From: Mesodorylaimus sp. YZB2_4
Lineage: Eukaryota; Nematoda; Enoplea; Dorylaimida; Dorylaimidae
Length of the DNA: 64,000 bases
Direction: 5' to 3'
Assembly: GCA_030248295.1 (NCBI GenBank)
Contig: JASANH010000626.1
Coordinates: forward strand, 1,612,001-1,676,000
Of this stretch, positions 63,801 through 64,000 are shown one piece after another. The notes beneath the pieces are model-generated. The model worked only from the letters and a program-made list of their open reading frames with translations. It did not search any database and was not told the DNA's origin. Each line of letters opens with the position of its first letter. Within the stretch, counting starts at the first letter, position 1. The position numbers were made by a program, and so were the translations under genes.

Positions 63801-64000
63801 ATGCTTAGAGTCATGCGAGTCCAAATTGGCTGCTGTGGTATTACTGTGTTATGCAAGATAAGTTGTGCCCGTAGATAGTGATCTTTAGTGAATACTGTAC
63901 TGCGTAATATACAAATGATCGTACTCGTAAGTCTGAGTATTTAATTTTTTGGGACTCCGGTTTTTTTCAGCGGAGCCCTATTTGCCTATAGCCCACCGGA
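63801..64000 (+). other. 3' flank of the Cobl-like gene
   Basis: Non-coding; the 3' UTR of the Cobl-like gene probably ends here or beyond the window. No AATAAA is seen before the window ends. Confidence 0.4.

Overview
The window is nuclear DNA of a small-genome animal, most probably a nematode. The signs are a MUA-3-type giant EGF/vWA/SEA transmembrane protein (known to me from nematode hypodermis), dense introns mostly 50-65 nt long that end in TTTTAG or TTTCAG without a long pyrimidine tract, same-strand gene pairs with short spacing, and 3' splice acceptors placed 1-10 nt before start codons as spliced-leader acceptors are. No species can be named from this. Exon models below were joined by hand from GT/GC...AG sites; each multi-exon model closes in frame to its stop codon.

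Layout: 282-14314 (+) 3' part of a mua-3-like gene (56 exons seen, 5' end outside the window). 15242-17363 (+) STRAD pseudokinase (strd-1-like). 18665-26497 (-) diaphanous-class formin (cyk-1-like), 24 exons. 26498-30259 mostly non-coding with a dispersed repeat. 30260-31015 (-) and 32301-33689 (+) two divergent intronless genes for single-pass membrane proteins. 33690-36257 non-coding with the second, inverted copy of that repeat and an A/C-only tract. 36258-41030 (+) paxillin (pxl-1-like) with two possible first exons. 41773-45162 (-) UTP18 and 45340-46546 (-) ribosomal protein L23/uL14, a probable operon. 46674-48614 (+) leucine-rich-repeat FBXL/AMN1-like protein, divergent from rpl-23. 48774-52434 (-) TFIIH subunit p34 (GTF2H3) and 52700-57549 (-) PCF11, a second probable operon. 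58973-63800 (+) cordon-bleu-like WH2 protein.

Functionally the genes fall in two groups. One concerns attachment and the actin cytoskeleton: MUA-3-like apical hemidesmosome receptor, paxillin, diaphanous formin, Cobl-like actin nucleator, and STRAD upstream of LKB1 polarity signalling. The other is housekeeping RNA and ribosome machinery: uL14, UTP18, TFIIH p34, PCF11, packed in same-strand pairs. Repeats sit in introns and intergenic DNA: a MITE with 14-bp terminal inverted repeats and an 8-bp target duplication, two short dispersed (SINE-like) families, several mono-G tracts, and a 50-bp near-perfect palindrome. No transposase, CRISPR array, rRNA or convincing intact tRNA was seen.
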